A stretch of 56,007 bases of DNA from assembly GCA_029862185.1 (NCBI GenBank), contig JAOTXX010000019.1, forward strand, positions 1 through 56,007. The letters are read 5' to 3'. A program made the position numbers and the translations under genes. Below the pieces are notes generated by a model. It was not told the origin of the DNA, made no database searches, and saw nothing but the letters and a program-made list of their open reading frames with translations. This document shows positions 33,138 through 42,255 of this stretch, one piece after another (within the stretch, counting starts at the first letter, position 1; every line of letters starts with the position of its first letter). This stretch comes from Myxococcales bacterium. GTDB lineage: Bacteria; Myxococcota_A; Polyangia; Polyangiales; Houyiibacteriaceae.

Positions 33138-33806
33138 GTGCTGTTTTGCCGCCTCGGTACCATCGACTACGCCGAAGCGCATCGCCTTCAAAAGGAGCTT
33201 CAGCGCAAACGGGTTGGCGGCGAAGTTGGCGACATCGTCTTGCTGCTCGAACACCCGCCCGTCTTGACGATGGGTCGCTCGGCCAAGGCGCAGCATGTCC
33301 TCGCAGCGCCCGAGCTCCTAGCGGCGCGCGGGATCCGGGTGCACGAGGTGGGGCGAGGCGGAGACGTGACGTATCACGGCCCGGGGCAGCTCGTGGCGTA
33401 TCCAATCATCGATCTCAAACCCGACCGGAAGGACGTGCGAAAGTATGTGGCGTCGCTCGAAGAGACGATGATTCGGACCTGCGCGGATTTCGGTCTGGCG
33501 GCAGGGCGTGTCGAGGGCTTGAACGGAGCGTGGATCGGTGAGCGCAAAGTGGGCGCGGTCGGCGTGAGAATCAGCCGATGGGTCACGATGCACGGGCTCG
33601 CCCTCAACGTGAGCAGCGACCTCCGTCATTTCGAGATGATCGTCCCCTGTGGCGTTCAAGACAAAGGCGTCACCTCCCTTTCCGCCGAGCTCGGCCGCAC
33701 GGTCCACGTGTCGGATCTGTTCGAACCGCTGGCGGGACATTTCGCCGGGCTCTACGAGGCCGACATCGAATGGCTCGACGGGCTCCCGGACGGTGTCAGC
33801 TCTTGA
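33138..33806 (+). CDS. lipB: Lipoyl(octanoyl) transferase
   Basis: Moves octanoate from octanoyl-ACP to the lysine of lipoyl domains, first step of protein lipoylation. 222 residues. The catalytic pair is visible as Cys171 in MIVPCGVQDKGVTS and Lys137 in GERKVGAVGV; RGGDVTYHGPGQLVAYP (73-89) is the family signature and LLEHPPVLTMGR is the substrate strand. The GTG start at 33138 gives the normal opening (MLFCRLG-IDYAEA) and lies 4 bases after the lpdA stop, indicating an operon. lipA, which inserts sulfur, is not in the window. The 3' end overlaps the convergent DUF697 gene by 11 bases. Confidence 0.95.
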   Translation: MLFCRLGTIDYAEAHRLQKELQRKRVGGEVGDIVLLLEHPPVLTMGRSAKAQHVLAAPELLAARGIRVHEVGRGGDVTYHGPGQLVAYPIIDLKPDRKDVRKYVASLEETMIRTCADFGLAAGRVEGLNGAWIGERKVGAVGVRISRWVTMHGLALNVSSDLRHFEMIVPCGVQDKGVTSLSAELGRTVHVSDLFEPLAGHFAGLYEADIEWLDGLPDGVSS

Positions 33807-34842
33807 GGAAGTACCGAATCGCGCTTTGACCCATCGCGGTGGTGCCCGCGCCGGCGACGCCCGCAGAGACGACATTGCCTGCGCCCGGTACGAGCTTTGC
33901 GATAGTTTGGGCGGAATACCGAAGGCCCATTCCAAGACCGCCGACGACCCCGAGGCTGCCGAGCCACTCCGCCACGGTCTTTTTGCCCAAGCTACGGCCG
34001 CTCAGGTATGCCAAAGCGCTCACCATCATCGCTTGGAGCGGCCCGAGGACGACCATGTCGGAGAACGGAATCGGCGTAACGCCAACCGTGACCGAAACCG
34101 CCGTGCAAGCTTGAACGATTTCGTTTCCTATGCGAACGCGAGCTTCCTTGGCGCGGATCAGACCCCTGGCCGCCTCGAGCCTGGCTTCTTCGGGCAGCGC
34201 CAGGACCATGGCCTCGGAAAGCGCTTCGAGCCCGTGACCGCTAATCGCCGACACCGCGCGCGGCGGATCCGCGTCGAGGCCGCAATCCCTGATCTTGGCC
34301 TCGAGCCCGTTGCGCTCAGCTTCTACATCGAGATCTCCGCGACCGATCAAATCCGAGTGGGTCAGCAGCGCAAACACGCGCAGCGCGGCTGTCCCTTCGG
34401 GCAGGTCGGGAAGCAGGCTCTTCGCTCGTTCGACGATCCGTTTCGCGTCCTGCACGTTGCGAGGCTCGAACGTGAGAAACACCAGGTCCGGGATTTCCTT
34501 CTCGAGCGCGCTTTTCCATTGTGATCGCGCGGAAGGATCGTCCAGGTCGATCTCGAGCCAATCAACCTTCGCGCCTTCGTGCTCGACCCGAACCCAGTGC
34601 CCATGATCGGTGTCCAAGGGATCGCGCACGGGCCGTCGCTCGATGAGCGATCGGAGCAGACACGATCGCCCGCTGCCGCCAAGCCCGAGGGCCACGATGC
34701 GAGGCGGTCGACGCCGGTAGAGCAGCGAGCGAAGCGCACTAAGATCGTTCTTGACGCTCGAAACCAAGGGTACGCGATCGAGAACTTTGACGAGCTGGTC
34801 CAACGCGAGCTCTTTAGCGCGGTCCTTCATCGGCTCATTCAT
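33796..34842 (-). CDS. GTPase-like protein with C-terminal DUF697; nucleotide site degenerate
   Basis: 348 residues. A Ras-like GTPase fold seems to occupy about 45-220. The P-loop reads GLGGSGRS (53-60) with Arg59 in place of the invariant Walker-A Lys; the switch II DxxG region is DLDD (99-102); the G4 motif is THSD (161-164) instead of NKxD; a G5-like SAISG (198-202) remains. The rest (about 230-348) is a Gly/Ala-rich hydrophobic DUF697-type domain with two or three possible membrane helices (TAVSVTVGVTPIPFSDMVVL...). GTP hydrolysis is therefore doubtful. Related DUF697 proteins are membrane-associated and of unknown role. It shares 11 bases with the lipB 3' end. Confidence 0.78.
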   Translation of the reverse strand: MNEPMKDRAKELALDQLVKVLDRVPLVSSVKNDLSALRSLLYRRRPPRIVALGLGGSGRSCLLRSLIERRPVRDPLDTDHGHWVRVEHEGAKVDWLEIDLDDPSARSQWKSALEKEIPDLVFLTFEPRNVQDAKRIVERAKSLLPDLPEGTAALRVFALLTHSDLIGRGDLDVEAERNGLEAKIRDCGLDADPPRAVSAISGHGLEALSEAMVLALPEEARLEAARGLIRAKEARVRIGNEIVQACTAVSVTVGVTPIPFSDMVVLGPLQAMMVSALAYLSGRSLGKKTVAEWLGSLGVVGGLGMGLRYSAQTIAKLVPGAGNVVSAGVAGAGTTAMGQSAIRYFLKS

Positions 34843-34900
34843 TCCGCCTGGCGTCTATGCGCGCAAGCCGAGTCATGTTAACTTGACTCTGGGGTAGCTG

Positions 34901-36052
34901 GTGGGAGCAGATTGGCTCAATGCTCTGGAGGACGTCGGGGGGCGTCTGGTGCCTGAAGCAAGGGATTTCCTGCTCTCACAGCTCCCTCCCTTACCTGAAC
35001 AAGGGGCGCCTGGCGTCCGCTGGCTCGCCGATCTGCTCGAGGATTTCGTCGATCGCGATAGCGATGGAGCCGAAGACGATCGCTTTGTCGAGGGCGCAGG
35101 AGCGTTTCTCGGGCTTTTGTTGATCGACCATCTGGGCGGCAGCACCCACGAGCGCGACGGCTGCCATCGGGTGCAGCTGGGCCGCTTTGGCTGGTTCGAT
35201 CCGTTTGGCGCGATTCAAGAGGCTCTGGATGCTGATGACCCCCGCAAATGCCTGTCCGAGTACCTCTCGGTGGCAGAGCGCGAGGCGAGAGCCGACGGTC
35301 CTGTCTCCCGCGTCGTCCGGGTCTTTGCGGAGGAGCTGAGCCGTGCGCGCCCCGACCTTGCCATCGAATCGCAATTCGAGCTGACGGTCGACCTCGACAA
35401 CGGTGCCAGCGTCGACCTGGCGCGGCTCGAGCGCGTCGCGCGCGACCAAGAGGACGACGCCGCCACGGCAGCCGCCCGACGCATCATCAGCATGCTTCCG
35501 GGCGCCGAGGTTCCAGAAGCCACGCCCTGGAACGAAGCCGCGCCGCGATTGTTGCCACGTCTAGTCTCTCAAACGTTCATGAGCTCCTTGCCACCCGAGC
35601 AGGATTTGTATCTCCACGCCATCGGGCACGACGTGCTGCTCGCGCTTCAGCTTCGATACGGAACGCGCGCGCGCTATCTGCGCTGCGCCGAAGTCGACGG
35701 ATGGGAACGCGATCGGGAGGCGATCCGGCTGCGCTCGATCGAAAACCTCGCTGCCAAGTCGCGCGCCTTGCGCCTCGAACCGGTCAGCGACGGCATCCTG
35801 CGCGTGCGTCAAAGTGATGGCTTGGACGGTGCGCGCCTGCTTCTGCCGGATCTCGCCGCCCGGCTCGAACGACTGAGCCCAGTAGTCTGGTTCGCCGCAG
35901 CCCCACACCGCGACGTCTTGCTCCTCGCGCGCAAGCCCGCGCTTTCAGAGCTTTCGAAGCGGGCACGAGACGCCGCCCAGCGCGCACCGCATCCGGTCTC
36001 CGCTTCTTTGTTCGCGGTGACGCGCGACGGCCCTCGTCCGCTGCAACCGTAG
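34901..36052 (+). CDS. Hypothetical protein, DUF1444-like C-terminal region
   Basis: 383 residues from a GTG at 34901, no signal peptide or membrane segment. The acidic N-terminal half includes LGGSTHERDGCHRVQLGRFGWFDPFGAIQEAL. The second half resembles DUF1444/YtpQ proteins: the final LLLPDLAARLERLSP, VWFAAAPHRDVLLLARK and later VSASLFAVTRDG recall a domain predicted to bind something at its VxxPxRD strand. Function unknown. It stands alone between the divergent DUF697 gene (58-base gap) and the convergent kinase gene (11 bases between stops). Many Myxococcota carry several such paralogues, by recollection. Confidence 0.72.
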   Translation: MGADWLNALEDVGGRLVPEARDFLLSQLPPLPEQGAPGVRWLADLLEDFVDRDSDGAEDDRFVEGAGAFLGLLLIDHLGGSTHERDGCHRVQLGRFGWFDPFGAIQEALDADDPRKCLSEYLSVAEREARADGPVSRVVRVFAEELSRARPDLAIESQFELTVDLDNGASVDLARLERVARDQEDDAATAAARRIISMLPGAEVPEATPWNEAAPRLLPRLVSQTFMSSLPPEQDLYLHAIGHDVLLALQLRYGTRARYLRCAEVDGWERDREAIRLRSIENLAAKSRALRLEPVSDGILRVRQSDGLDGARLLLPDLAARLERLSPVVWFAAAPHRDVLLLARKPALSELSKRARDAAQRAPHPVSASLFAVTRDGPRPLQP

Positions 36053-36063
36053 GCCGTCCCGCA

Positions 36064-37137
36064 TCAGAACCGAGAAGGGTCGAGCGGCGTGGCGCCGATG
36101 TCGAACGGTGTATCGGCCGTGGCCTCGGCGAACTTGGCAAGCTCTTCGGCAAGCAGCGTCGTGACGGGCGGCGCCTGCGTCCGCCGGCTTCTCTCGGCGC
36201 GATGCTGCGATACTGCCGCTGAAACGTCTGCTGGACCCACGTTCCAATCGTTGCGCGCGACGAGCTGCCGAAGCTGCGAGGCAAGGATCGCAGCGTCGTT
36301 GAGTCGGTCGTCTGGATTCTTCGTGACGAGCTTGCGGACGATCGCATCGGCCTCTTCGCCGCCGGGCATCGTGCTGGCGAGCGGGGGCACTTCGCAGCGG
36401 GCAATGGCCCGAATGGTTTCGCGATCGCTGTCCCGGACGAACAAGGAGCGACCCGCCAACATCTCCCAGAACACCGCACCAACCGCGAACAAATCGGCCC
36501 GGTGATCGCTGCTCTCGCGCCGAATGACTTCAGGGGGCAAGTAGCCGAGCTTGCCGCCAACGATGTCGTCCCCTCGCACGTGTTCGTGCACCGTTGCATC
36601 CGCAAGCCCGAAGTCGGTCAGCTTCACGGCCCCGTTGGCGCCGAGGAGAATGTTCTGCGGAGAGACGTCCCGGTGCACGATCCCGAGCCCCCGCCCACTC
36701 GCGTCCCGGGCTCGGTGCGCGTAGGCGAGCGCCTTGGCAACCTCCTGGATGATGTACACGGCGAGCGGCACACCCATCGAAAGCTTCTCCCGGTGCGCGG
36801 CGCGCGTCAGGGAACGAAGCGACTCACCGTCGACGAGCTCCATCACCATGATGTAAGTCCCTTCGATGTCGCGCGCGTCGTACACGCGCACGATGTTGGG
36901 ATGGCGCAAGAGCATCCCGAGACGGGCCTCGTCGAGGAACATGGAGCGGAACAACGGGTCTGCGATCGAGGGAAGGACCCGTTTGATCGCAACCGGGTGC
37001 TCGCCCCCGTCATCGAAGAGCGCATTGGCCCGCCAGACCTCCGCCATGCCTCCCACTGCGATTCGCCGGGTCGGCTCGTATCGCGTAGGCGCCCGGCGGA
37101 GCTGAATCGACAGAGTGGGTTGCGGCTTCGAGGCCAT
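36064..37137 (-). CDS. Soluble Ser/Thr protein kinase (Hanks type)
   Basis: 357 residues from MASKPQPTLS at 37137; an in-frame ATG at 37167 would add ten residues, and neither has a clear ribosome site. The kinase domain is complete: IAVGGMAEVWRA (glycine loop), VAIKR (Lys52), GIVHRDVSPQNILL (catalytic Asp157), LTDFGLAD (metal Asp175), a GYLPPEV activation-segment end and an HRADLFAVGAVFWEMLAGR Asp. It should be active. The tail of about 70 residues after the kinase core is charged, with no transmembrane helix or PASTA domain. Myxococcota have large kinomes of this type. It diverges from the radical-SAM gene over 62 bases; no phosphatase or FHA partner is adjacent. Confidence 0.93.
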   Translation of the reverse strand: MASKPQPTLSIQLRRAPTRYEPTRRIAVGGMAEVWRANALFDDGGEHPVAIKRVLPSIADPLFRSMFLDEARLGMLLRHPNIVRVYDARDIEGTYIMVMELVDGESLRSLTRAAHREKLSMGVPLAVYIIQEVAKALAYAHRARDASGRGLGIVHRDVSPQNILLGANGAVKLTDFGLADATVHEHVRGDDIVGGKLGYLPPEVIRRESSDHRADLFAVGAVFWEMLAGRSLFVRDSDRETIRAIARCEVPPLASTMPGGEEADAIVRKLVTKNPDDRLNDAAILASQLRQLVARNDWNVGPADVSAAVSQHRAERSRRTQAPPVTTLLAEELAKFAEATADTPFDIGATPLDPSRF

Positions 37138-37199
37138 GGTGCGAGCGTGGCAAACTGTCCGGAACACGTCAAACTAGGCTCGTTCCCCAGCCGACTCTC

Positions 37200-39974
37200 A
37201 TGCAAGATCACCCCTACGCCCCATTCATCGATCGAGTGAACAAGCCAGCCCAATATCTGGGCGGAGAGCAGGGAATGGCGCACAAAGCCTGGGACGAGGC
37301 GAGCTGCCGCGTCTGTCTGGCGTTCCCCGATCTCTATGAGATCGGGATGAGTCACCTCGGCTACAAGATCCTCTATGACATCGTGAATCGGCGAGCGGAG
37401 CTCTTGGCAGAGCGCGCGTACGCGGTTTGGGGCGATATGGAGCAGGAGCTGCGCTCACACGACCAGGCCCTTTGCTCGCTCGAGAGCGCGCGTCCGCTCC
37501 GCGATTTCGACATCGTGGGCTTCTCCCTTCAATACGAGCTGACCTACACCAACATCCTGCAGATGCTGGACCTCGGGAAGATCCCGCTGCGGACGGACGA
37601 CCGTACGGACGAAGACCCGCTGGTCGTCGCCGGTGGCCCGACTGCGACACACGCGGAGCCCATGGCGCCTTTCATCGATGCGTTTCTCATTGGTGACGGC
37701 GAGGCCAAGCTGCCCGAGCTCATGCACGCATGGGCCGAGACGAAGCGCGACGGGCTTCCCCGGGCCGAACGCCTGCTCCACCTAGCCAAGCTCGGAGGAT
37801 TTTACGTGCCTTCGCTCTACAAGAGCGTGCCAACCGAGGAAACGAAGATCCATGTCGTCGAGCCCGAGCATCCGGAGGCGCCCTACCCGGTTCACCGTTC
37901 GATCGTCGAGGACCTCAACGACTATCCCTTCCCGGTGGACGGTCCGATCGCCAATTGCCAGACCGTCTTCGACCGCGCCTCGATCGAGGTCGCCCGCGGT
38001 TGCACCGAAGGCTGCCGGTTCTGCCAAGCCGGCATGATCTACCGCCCGGTCCGAGAACGGAAGCCGAAAGCCATCATCGACGCCATGGTGCGTTCGGTTG
38101 CTGAAGCCGGGTACGACGAAGCCTCCCTGACCTCCCTTTCGACTGCGGACTACAGCGCGATTGCCCCCCTCGTCCACGAGTCCATCGAGGCGCTTGCTCC
38201 ATATCAGGTGTCCCTCAGCGTCTCGTCGCTTCGTGCGTACGGGCTCAGCGAGAACGTGCTCGACGACATGAAGCGACAGCGTGCAGGGGGCCTGACGTTC
38301 GCGCCCGAGGCGGGCAGCCAGCGGATGCGTGACGTGGTGAACAAGAACGTCACCGACGCGCAACTCATGGAGACCGCCGAGCGCGTGTTCTCGCGCGGCT
38401 GGAACAAGATGAAGCTCTACTTCATGATCGGCCTCCCCAGCGAAGAGGACGAAGACGTGCGAGACATCGTGCGAACCGGCGCAAGGGCCCTCGACGTAGC
38501 CCGGCGCGTTCAGCGCAACAGGCGCGCGCGCGTGACCGTCAGCGTCTCGACACACGTCCCCAAACCGCACACGCCGTTTCAGTGGTGCGCCATGGATTCG
38601 CACGAAGAGATCCTGCGCAAGCAGTCGGTGCTTCGCTACGAGGCCGCAGGCACGCGCGTCCAGCTGAAGATGCACAAGTCAGAGGGGTCCTGGCTCGAAG
38701 GGATGCTGGCGCGCGGTGACCGCCGCTTGGCCGACGTGATTCAAGGCGCGTACCGAAGAGGCGCACGCTTCGATTCCTGGGACGAGATGCTCGACCTCGA
38801 CGCATGGACGAGGTCTCTGGACGAGGCCCGCATCGATCCCAGCTGGTTTCTCGGGACGATCCCTGTGTCGGCGAAACTGGCCTGGGCGCACATCGACGTT
38901 GGGTTAGAGCAGGGGTTCCTTGCGCGGGAGTACCGCAAAGCCCTTCGGAATCGATTGAGCCCGCCCTGTGGCAAGACGGTCGGCAGCTTCGTTCATCACA
39001 GCAACGTCCAGGACGCCGAGGCCGAAAAGCGTCGTTTGGTTTGCTACGACTGCGGCATTGCCTGCGATCTCACGCAGATGAAAGACGAGCGGATTCAGTA
39101 CTTGAAGAGCATGAGCGCCCTCGAGCCGGTCCAACAGCCAGCGCCAAGCGATGAAGCCGAAGAGGACACGGTCGACCGGCGACCGTTCCATGGCGTCGAT
39201 CAGGGTCCGGCGATGCGCATTCGGCTGGGTTACCGAAAGCTGGGCCGAACGGCCTATACCTCCCACCTCGATCTCGTCCGGGCCTTTCCGCGAATGCTGC
39301 GGCGGGTGGGCCTTCCCCTCTATTACAGCGAGGGTTTCCGTCCGCTTCCGCGGCTCACCTTTGGCCCCGCGCTGCCTGTCGGTACGGCTAGCTTTTGCGA
39401 GCACGTCGATGTCCGGCTTCGCGCTGCCGAGGACCCAGACCTCGAACACCTATGCGAGCGGCTCAACGAGGCTGCGATCGACGGCATCGAGTTTTTCGAG
39501 CACCGGGTTCTCGGGCCGCACGACGCTGCGCTCAACCGCGTGATCGAAGAAACCGAGTACGTGGTCGCATTGTCCAAGCAAGAGCTCGCGAGCCTCGGCA
39601 TCGGAGATGAGGCCACCTTGAAGGCGATGCTGAGCAAACGACCCAGCGAGCTCTACATCGACCGGGAGATCAAGGGTCTCAAGAAGCGAGTCGATGTTGG
39701 CGCTGCGCTGGTCGACATCCGTCTCGGCGAAGGCGCCGACGCGCTGCGGCGGGCTGGCTTCGAAGGCGCCCTGCTGCCCATCACCATCACTCTTCGGCTA
39801 GGGGGCAAGACCACGCCCCGGCCAGGTGAGGCCCTCGCAGCGCTGACGGGCATCGATGAGCTCGCCCCCCGGGTCGTCCGCACCGGGTTCTTCGCGACGC
39901 GGAGCACAGGGCGTGTTGCGCCCTTGCAGCTGGAGGCCCTTCGGAGCAAACCCAGCTTGCAGGCAGCAGAATGA
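37200..39974 (+). CDS. TIGR03960-type radical SAM protein fused to DUF2344 domain
   Basis: 924 residues, two proteins in one. The N-terminal part (about 1-200) is B12-binding-like; the radical-SAM core follows with the 4Fe-4S cluster ligands Cys268, Cys272 and Cys275 (GCTEGCRFC) and FAPEAGSQRMRDVVNKN. A zinc-like segment (CGKTVG... CYDCGIACD, about 585-625) links to a DUF2344/TIGR03936 domain from about 670 (RLGYRKLGRTAYTSHLDLVRAFPRML ... SEGFRPLPRLTFGPALPVG). In many bacteria these are two neighbouring genes, often beside Rne/Rng or rpl genes, suggesting an RNA- or ribosome-linked modification; the reaction is unknown. The following gene overlaps by ATGA. Confidence 0.9.
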   Translation: MQDHPYAPFIDRVNKPAQYLGGEQGMAHKAWDEASCRVCLAFPDLYEIGMSHLGYKILYDIVNRRAELLAERAYAVWGDMEQELRSHDQALCSLESARPLRDFDIVGFSLQYELTYTNILQMLDLGKIPLRTDDRTDEDPLVVAGGPTATHAEPMAPFIDAFLIGDGEAKLPELMHAWAETKRDGLPRAERLLHLAKLGGFYVPSLYKSVPTEETKIHVVEPEHPEAPYPVHRSIVEDLNDYPFPVDGPIANCQTVFDRASIEVARGCTEGCRFCQAGMIYRPVRERKPKAIIDAMVRSVAEAGYDEASLTSLSTADYSAIAPLVHESIEALAPYQVSLSVSSLRAYGLSENVLDDMKRQRAGGLTFAPEAGSQRMRDVVNKNVTDAQLMETAERVFSRGWNKMKLYFMIGLPSEEDEDVRDIVRTGARALDVARRVQRNRRARVTVSVSTHVPKPHTPFQWCAMDSHEEILRKQSVLRYEAAGTRVQLKMHKSEGSWLEGMLARGDRRLADVIQGAYRRGARFDSWDEMLDLDAWTRSLDEARIDPSWFLGTIPVSAKLAWAHIDVGLEQGFLAREYRKALRNRLSPPCGKTVGSFVHHSNVQDAEAEKRRLVCYDCGIACDLTQMKDERIQYLKSMSALEPVQQPAPSDEAEEDTVDRRPFHGVDQGPAMRIRLGYRKLGRTAYTSHLDLVRAFPRMLRRVGLPLYYSEGFRPLPRLTFGPALPVGTASFCEHVDVRLRAAEDPDLEHLCERLNEAAIDGIEFFEHRVLGPHDAALNRVIEETEYVVALSKQELASLGIGDEATLKAMLSKRPSELYIDREIKGLKKRVDVGAALVDIRLGEGADALRRAGFEGALLPITITLRLGGKTTPRPGEALAALTGIDELAPRVVRTGFFATRSTGRVAPLQLEALRSKPSLQAAE

Positions 39975-40585
39975 CCGATCGTTTCGACATACTGCGAAGT
40001 TGGGTTCGGGCCGCCGCCGACCGGGCTGTCGACCGACTCACTGGCACGAAGCTCGCCTCTGCGACCAAACAGATTCTCGAGCGCCTGACCCAGCAGCGAT
40101 GGCGGCTAAGCGACGAGACGCTGACCGCGGCGGCGGCGCACGCGGACGGAGTCGATTCGGCGATGGTTTCGTGTCGCTCCGGGAAGATGTTCGTCGATGC
40201 GTCGATGACCAGCGGCAAGGAGGTCCAGTTTAGCCTGGCGCCGCATGCCGTCCGGTTTGCGCCACGAGGCGCAAAAGAGATTTCCTTCGACGTCGAGCCT
40301 CCGGACGCCCACGACACGTCGGTGGTCGGCGCCCTGGCCGCCTGCATCGCCAAAGCCACCTGGCCAATGATCGCGTCGCCCGATTCGATTGACGTCGGTG
40401 GTGCGATCGTCGAGCGCGAAACCGCCGGCCGCCTGCGCGTGGATCTTCGAAGCGTGCCCGCTGTCCGTCGTTTCGCTTCCAACCAAACGGCGGCGATGGT
40501 CTTCGACATGCTCGAGCTCGAGTCGATTCGCGTCGAGCCCGGCGCGCTCACTCTGAAGCTCAAGCTCCCGCAGCTAGCGCCTTAG
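39971..40585 (+). CDS. Hypothetical protein translationally coupled to the radical SAM protein
   Basis: 204 residues, no signal peptide, no membrane segment, no motif I can name. Its ATG overlaps the stop of the radical-SAM/DUF2344 gene (39971-39974), so the two are almost certainly made together. Composition is alternating hydrophobic and charged, suggesting a beta-rich fold in the middle (VSCRSGKMFVDASM, VQFSLAPHAVRF, ISFDVEPPD) and a repeated strand pattern at the end (IRVEPGALTLKLKL), loosely like lipid-binding DUF2993-type proteins; that comparison is weak. The stop overlaps the convergent glpD stop by 4 bases. Confidence 0.75.
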   Translation: MTDRFDILRSWVRAAADRAVDRLTGTKLASATKQILERLTQQRWRLSDETLTAAAAHADGVDSAMVSCRSGKMFVDASMTSGKEVQFSLAPHAVRFAPRGAKEISFDVEPPDAHDTSVVGALAACIAKATWPMIASPDSIDVGGAIVERETAGRLRVDLRSVPAVRRFASNQTAAMVFDMLELESIRVEPGALTLKLKLPQLAP

Positions 40586-42255
40586 AGCTCTTCTCGCCAT
40601 TGCTGCGACAGCGCGACTTCGGCCTTGTAGTCGTCGATCGACTTCTGCCGCTCCTGGTCGGACCAGCCAATCAGCCGTGCCATTCGCGCTGCGACCTTTT
40701 CGACCGAGCCGAGCCCTTGCTCGAAGTCCCTGAAGAAGATCTGCGTTCGCCGAATCATTACGTCGCTCACGCTGGCGGCCAGCTCTTCTCGAACGCCGAA
40801 ATCGACCTGCGCCATGATCTCCACTCGACCGGGCACGATCGGCTCCGCCAAAGAAGGATCTGCCTCGCAGAGCTTGGCGAGCTCCAGCGCCCGCATGCCG
40901 TAGGTATCGACCAAATGGCGACCGACTTGTTCCGACAGGCCGCAGTCGCACTGTTCGGCAAGCTCCGCCGCAACCCGTGCGTGGTCGTCATCTTGCGGCC
41001 ACCCCACCGCGCCAGGGAGCGGGAACTTGAAGGTTTGGCCGGATTGAATGTCCGCGGGAAGCTTGTCGGAGAGCTTGAGCAGATTGACCGCGACGTCCAC
41101 GCACTCTTTGGCCATTTTCCGGTACGTCGTGAGCTTCCCGCCGGCAATCGTGATGAGGCCGTCCTCGCCGATCAAGATCTGATGCTCCCGGCTAACCTGC
41201 GACTCCGCCATCTCGCCGACTTCGGGCTCTGGGGCGATGAGTGGGCGCAGCCCTGCCCAGGTCGAGATCACGTCGTCCCGACTGATCTGCTTGGTGGGGA
41301 AATAATGGTTCGACGCGGCGATCAGATAGTCGACGTCTGCGAGCGTTGCCGCCTCGTCGCCCGGCGCTCCATCGTAGTCGGTGTCGGTCGTGCCCACGTA
41401 GGTGCGCTCGCCCCAGGGCAGCGCGAACAGAACACGCTTGTCGGTGGGGTGGAAAAGCACGACCGCATGCTCGACCGGCAGCTTCTCCCGCTCGACGACG
41501 ATGTGGATGCCCTTGGTCGGCCGCAACACCTTGCCCTTTCGCGGACCGCTCATCGCCAGGACCTCATCGGTCCACGGACCGGTTGCGTTGATGACGGTGT
41601 GCGCCTTCACTTCCCGCAGGATTCTGTCACGCTGGTTTTTCACGACGACGCCCGAAATGCGGCCTTGGTCGTCTTTGGTCAACGCGTCGACTCGGGCCCA
41701 GCTGACCACGACGCCGCCGTTTCGGGTTGCATCGATAATCGTTTCGAGCGTGAGCCGTGCGTCGTCGGTGGAGCAGTCGTAGTACACCGGAGCGCCCTGC
41801 AGATCCTCTTGCTTGAGCAGCGGCTCCTCTGCGGCAACCTCACTGGGTTTTAGAGTCCTGTGCCGCTTCGGGGAACGAAACAGGGCGAGGCCGTCGTAGA
41901 GCCACATGCCGGCGCTGATCATACGCAGGCTCTTGCGCGCGCCCTGATAGACGGGAAAGAGAAAGGCGAGCGGATTCACGAGGTGTGGCGCGAGGTCCAT
42001 TACGACGCGGCGCTCGCTCACCGACTCGAACACGAGACTGAACTCGTAGCTCTCGAGGTAGCGAAGGCCGCCATGGATGAGCTTGCTCGAACGGGAGCTC
42101 GTGCCGTACGCGATGTCGTTTTGCTCGAACAACACCACGCGGAGGCCGCGCCGCGCCGCATCGCGGACGATCCCGGCTCCAGTAATGCCTCCGCCGATGA
42201 CCACCAGGTCGACTTCTTCGGGGACTTGTTCCCACATCTCTTCGCGAGAAGGCAT
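40582..42255 (-). CDS. glpD: FAD-dependent glycerol-3-phosphate dehydrogenase
   Basis: Oxidises glycerol-3-phosphate to dihydroxyacetone phosphate and passes electrons to quinone; peripheral membrane enzyme. 557 residues. FAD motif LVVIGGGITGAGIVRDAARRG (about 18-38), GlpD signature SSRSSKLIHGGLRYLE, and IAGGKLTTYRKMAKE near the middle, followed by the helical C-terminal cap. I start at ATG 42255: AGGAGA lies just upstream, and it shares one base with the cysC stop. The frame extends upstream to 42303 inside cysC. There is no glpK or glpF beside it; it ends a six-gene minus-strand run that starts with ubiB. Confidence 0.94.
   Translation of the reverse strand: MPSREEMWEQVPEEVDLVVIGGGITGAGIVRDAARRGLRVVLFEQNDIAYGTSSRSSKLIHGGLRYLESYEFSLVFESVSERRVVMDLAPHLVNPLAFLFPVYQGARKSLRMISAGMWLYDGLALFRSPKRHRTLKPSEVAAEEPLLKQEDLQGAPVYYDCSTDDARLTLETIIDATRNGGVVVSWARVDALTKDDQGRISGVVVKNQRDRILREVKAHTVINATGPWTDEVLAMSGPRKGKVLRPTKGIHIVVEREKLPVEHAVVLFHPTDKRVLFALPWGERTYVGTTDTDYDGAPGDEAATLADVDYLIAASNHYFPTKQISRDDVISTWAGLRPLIAPEPEVGEMAESQVSREHQILIGEDGLITIAGGKLTTYRKMAKECVDVAVNLLKLSDKLPADIQSGQTFKFPLPGAVGWPQDDDHARVAAELAEQCDCGLSEQVGRHLVDTYGMRALELAKLCEADPSLAEPIVPGRVEIMAQVDFGVREELAASVSDVMIRRTQIFFRDFEQGLGSVEKVAARMARLIGWSDQERQKSIDDYKAEVALSQQWREEL

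Noticed and set aside
31544-33163. Long minus-strand open frame opposite lpdA
   Set aside because: Shadow of lpdA; its PVPVPV tract is only the translated hexamer array.
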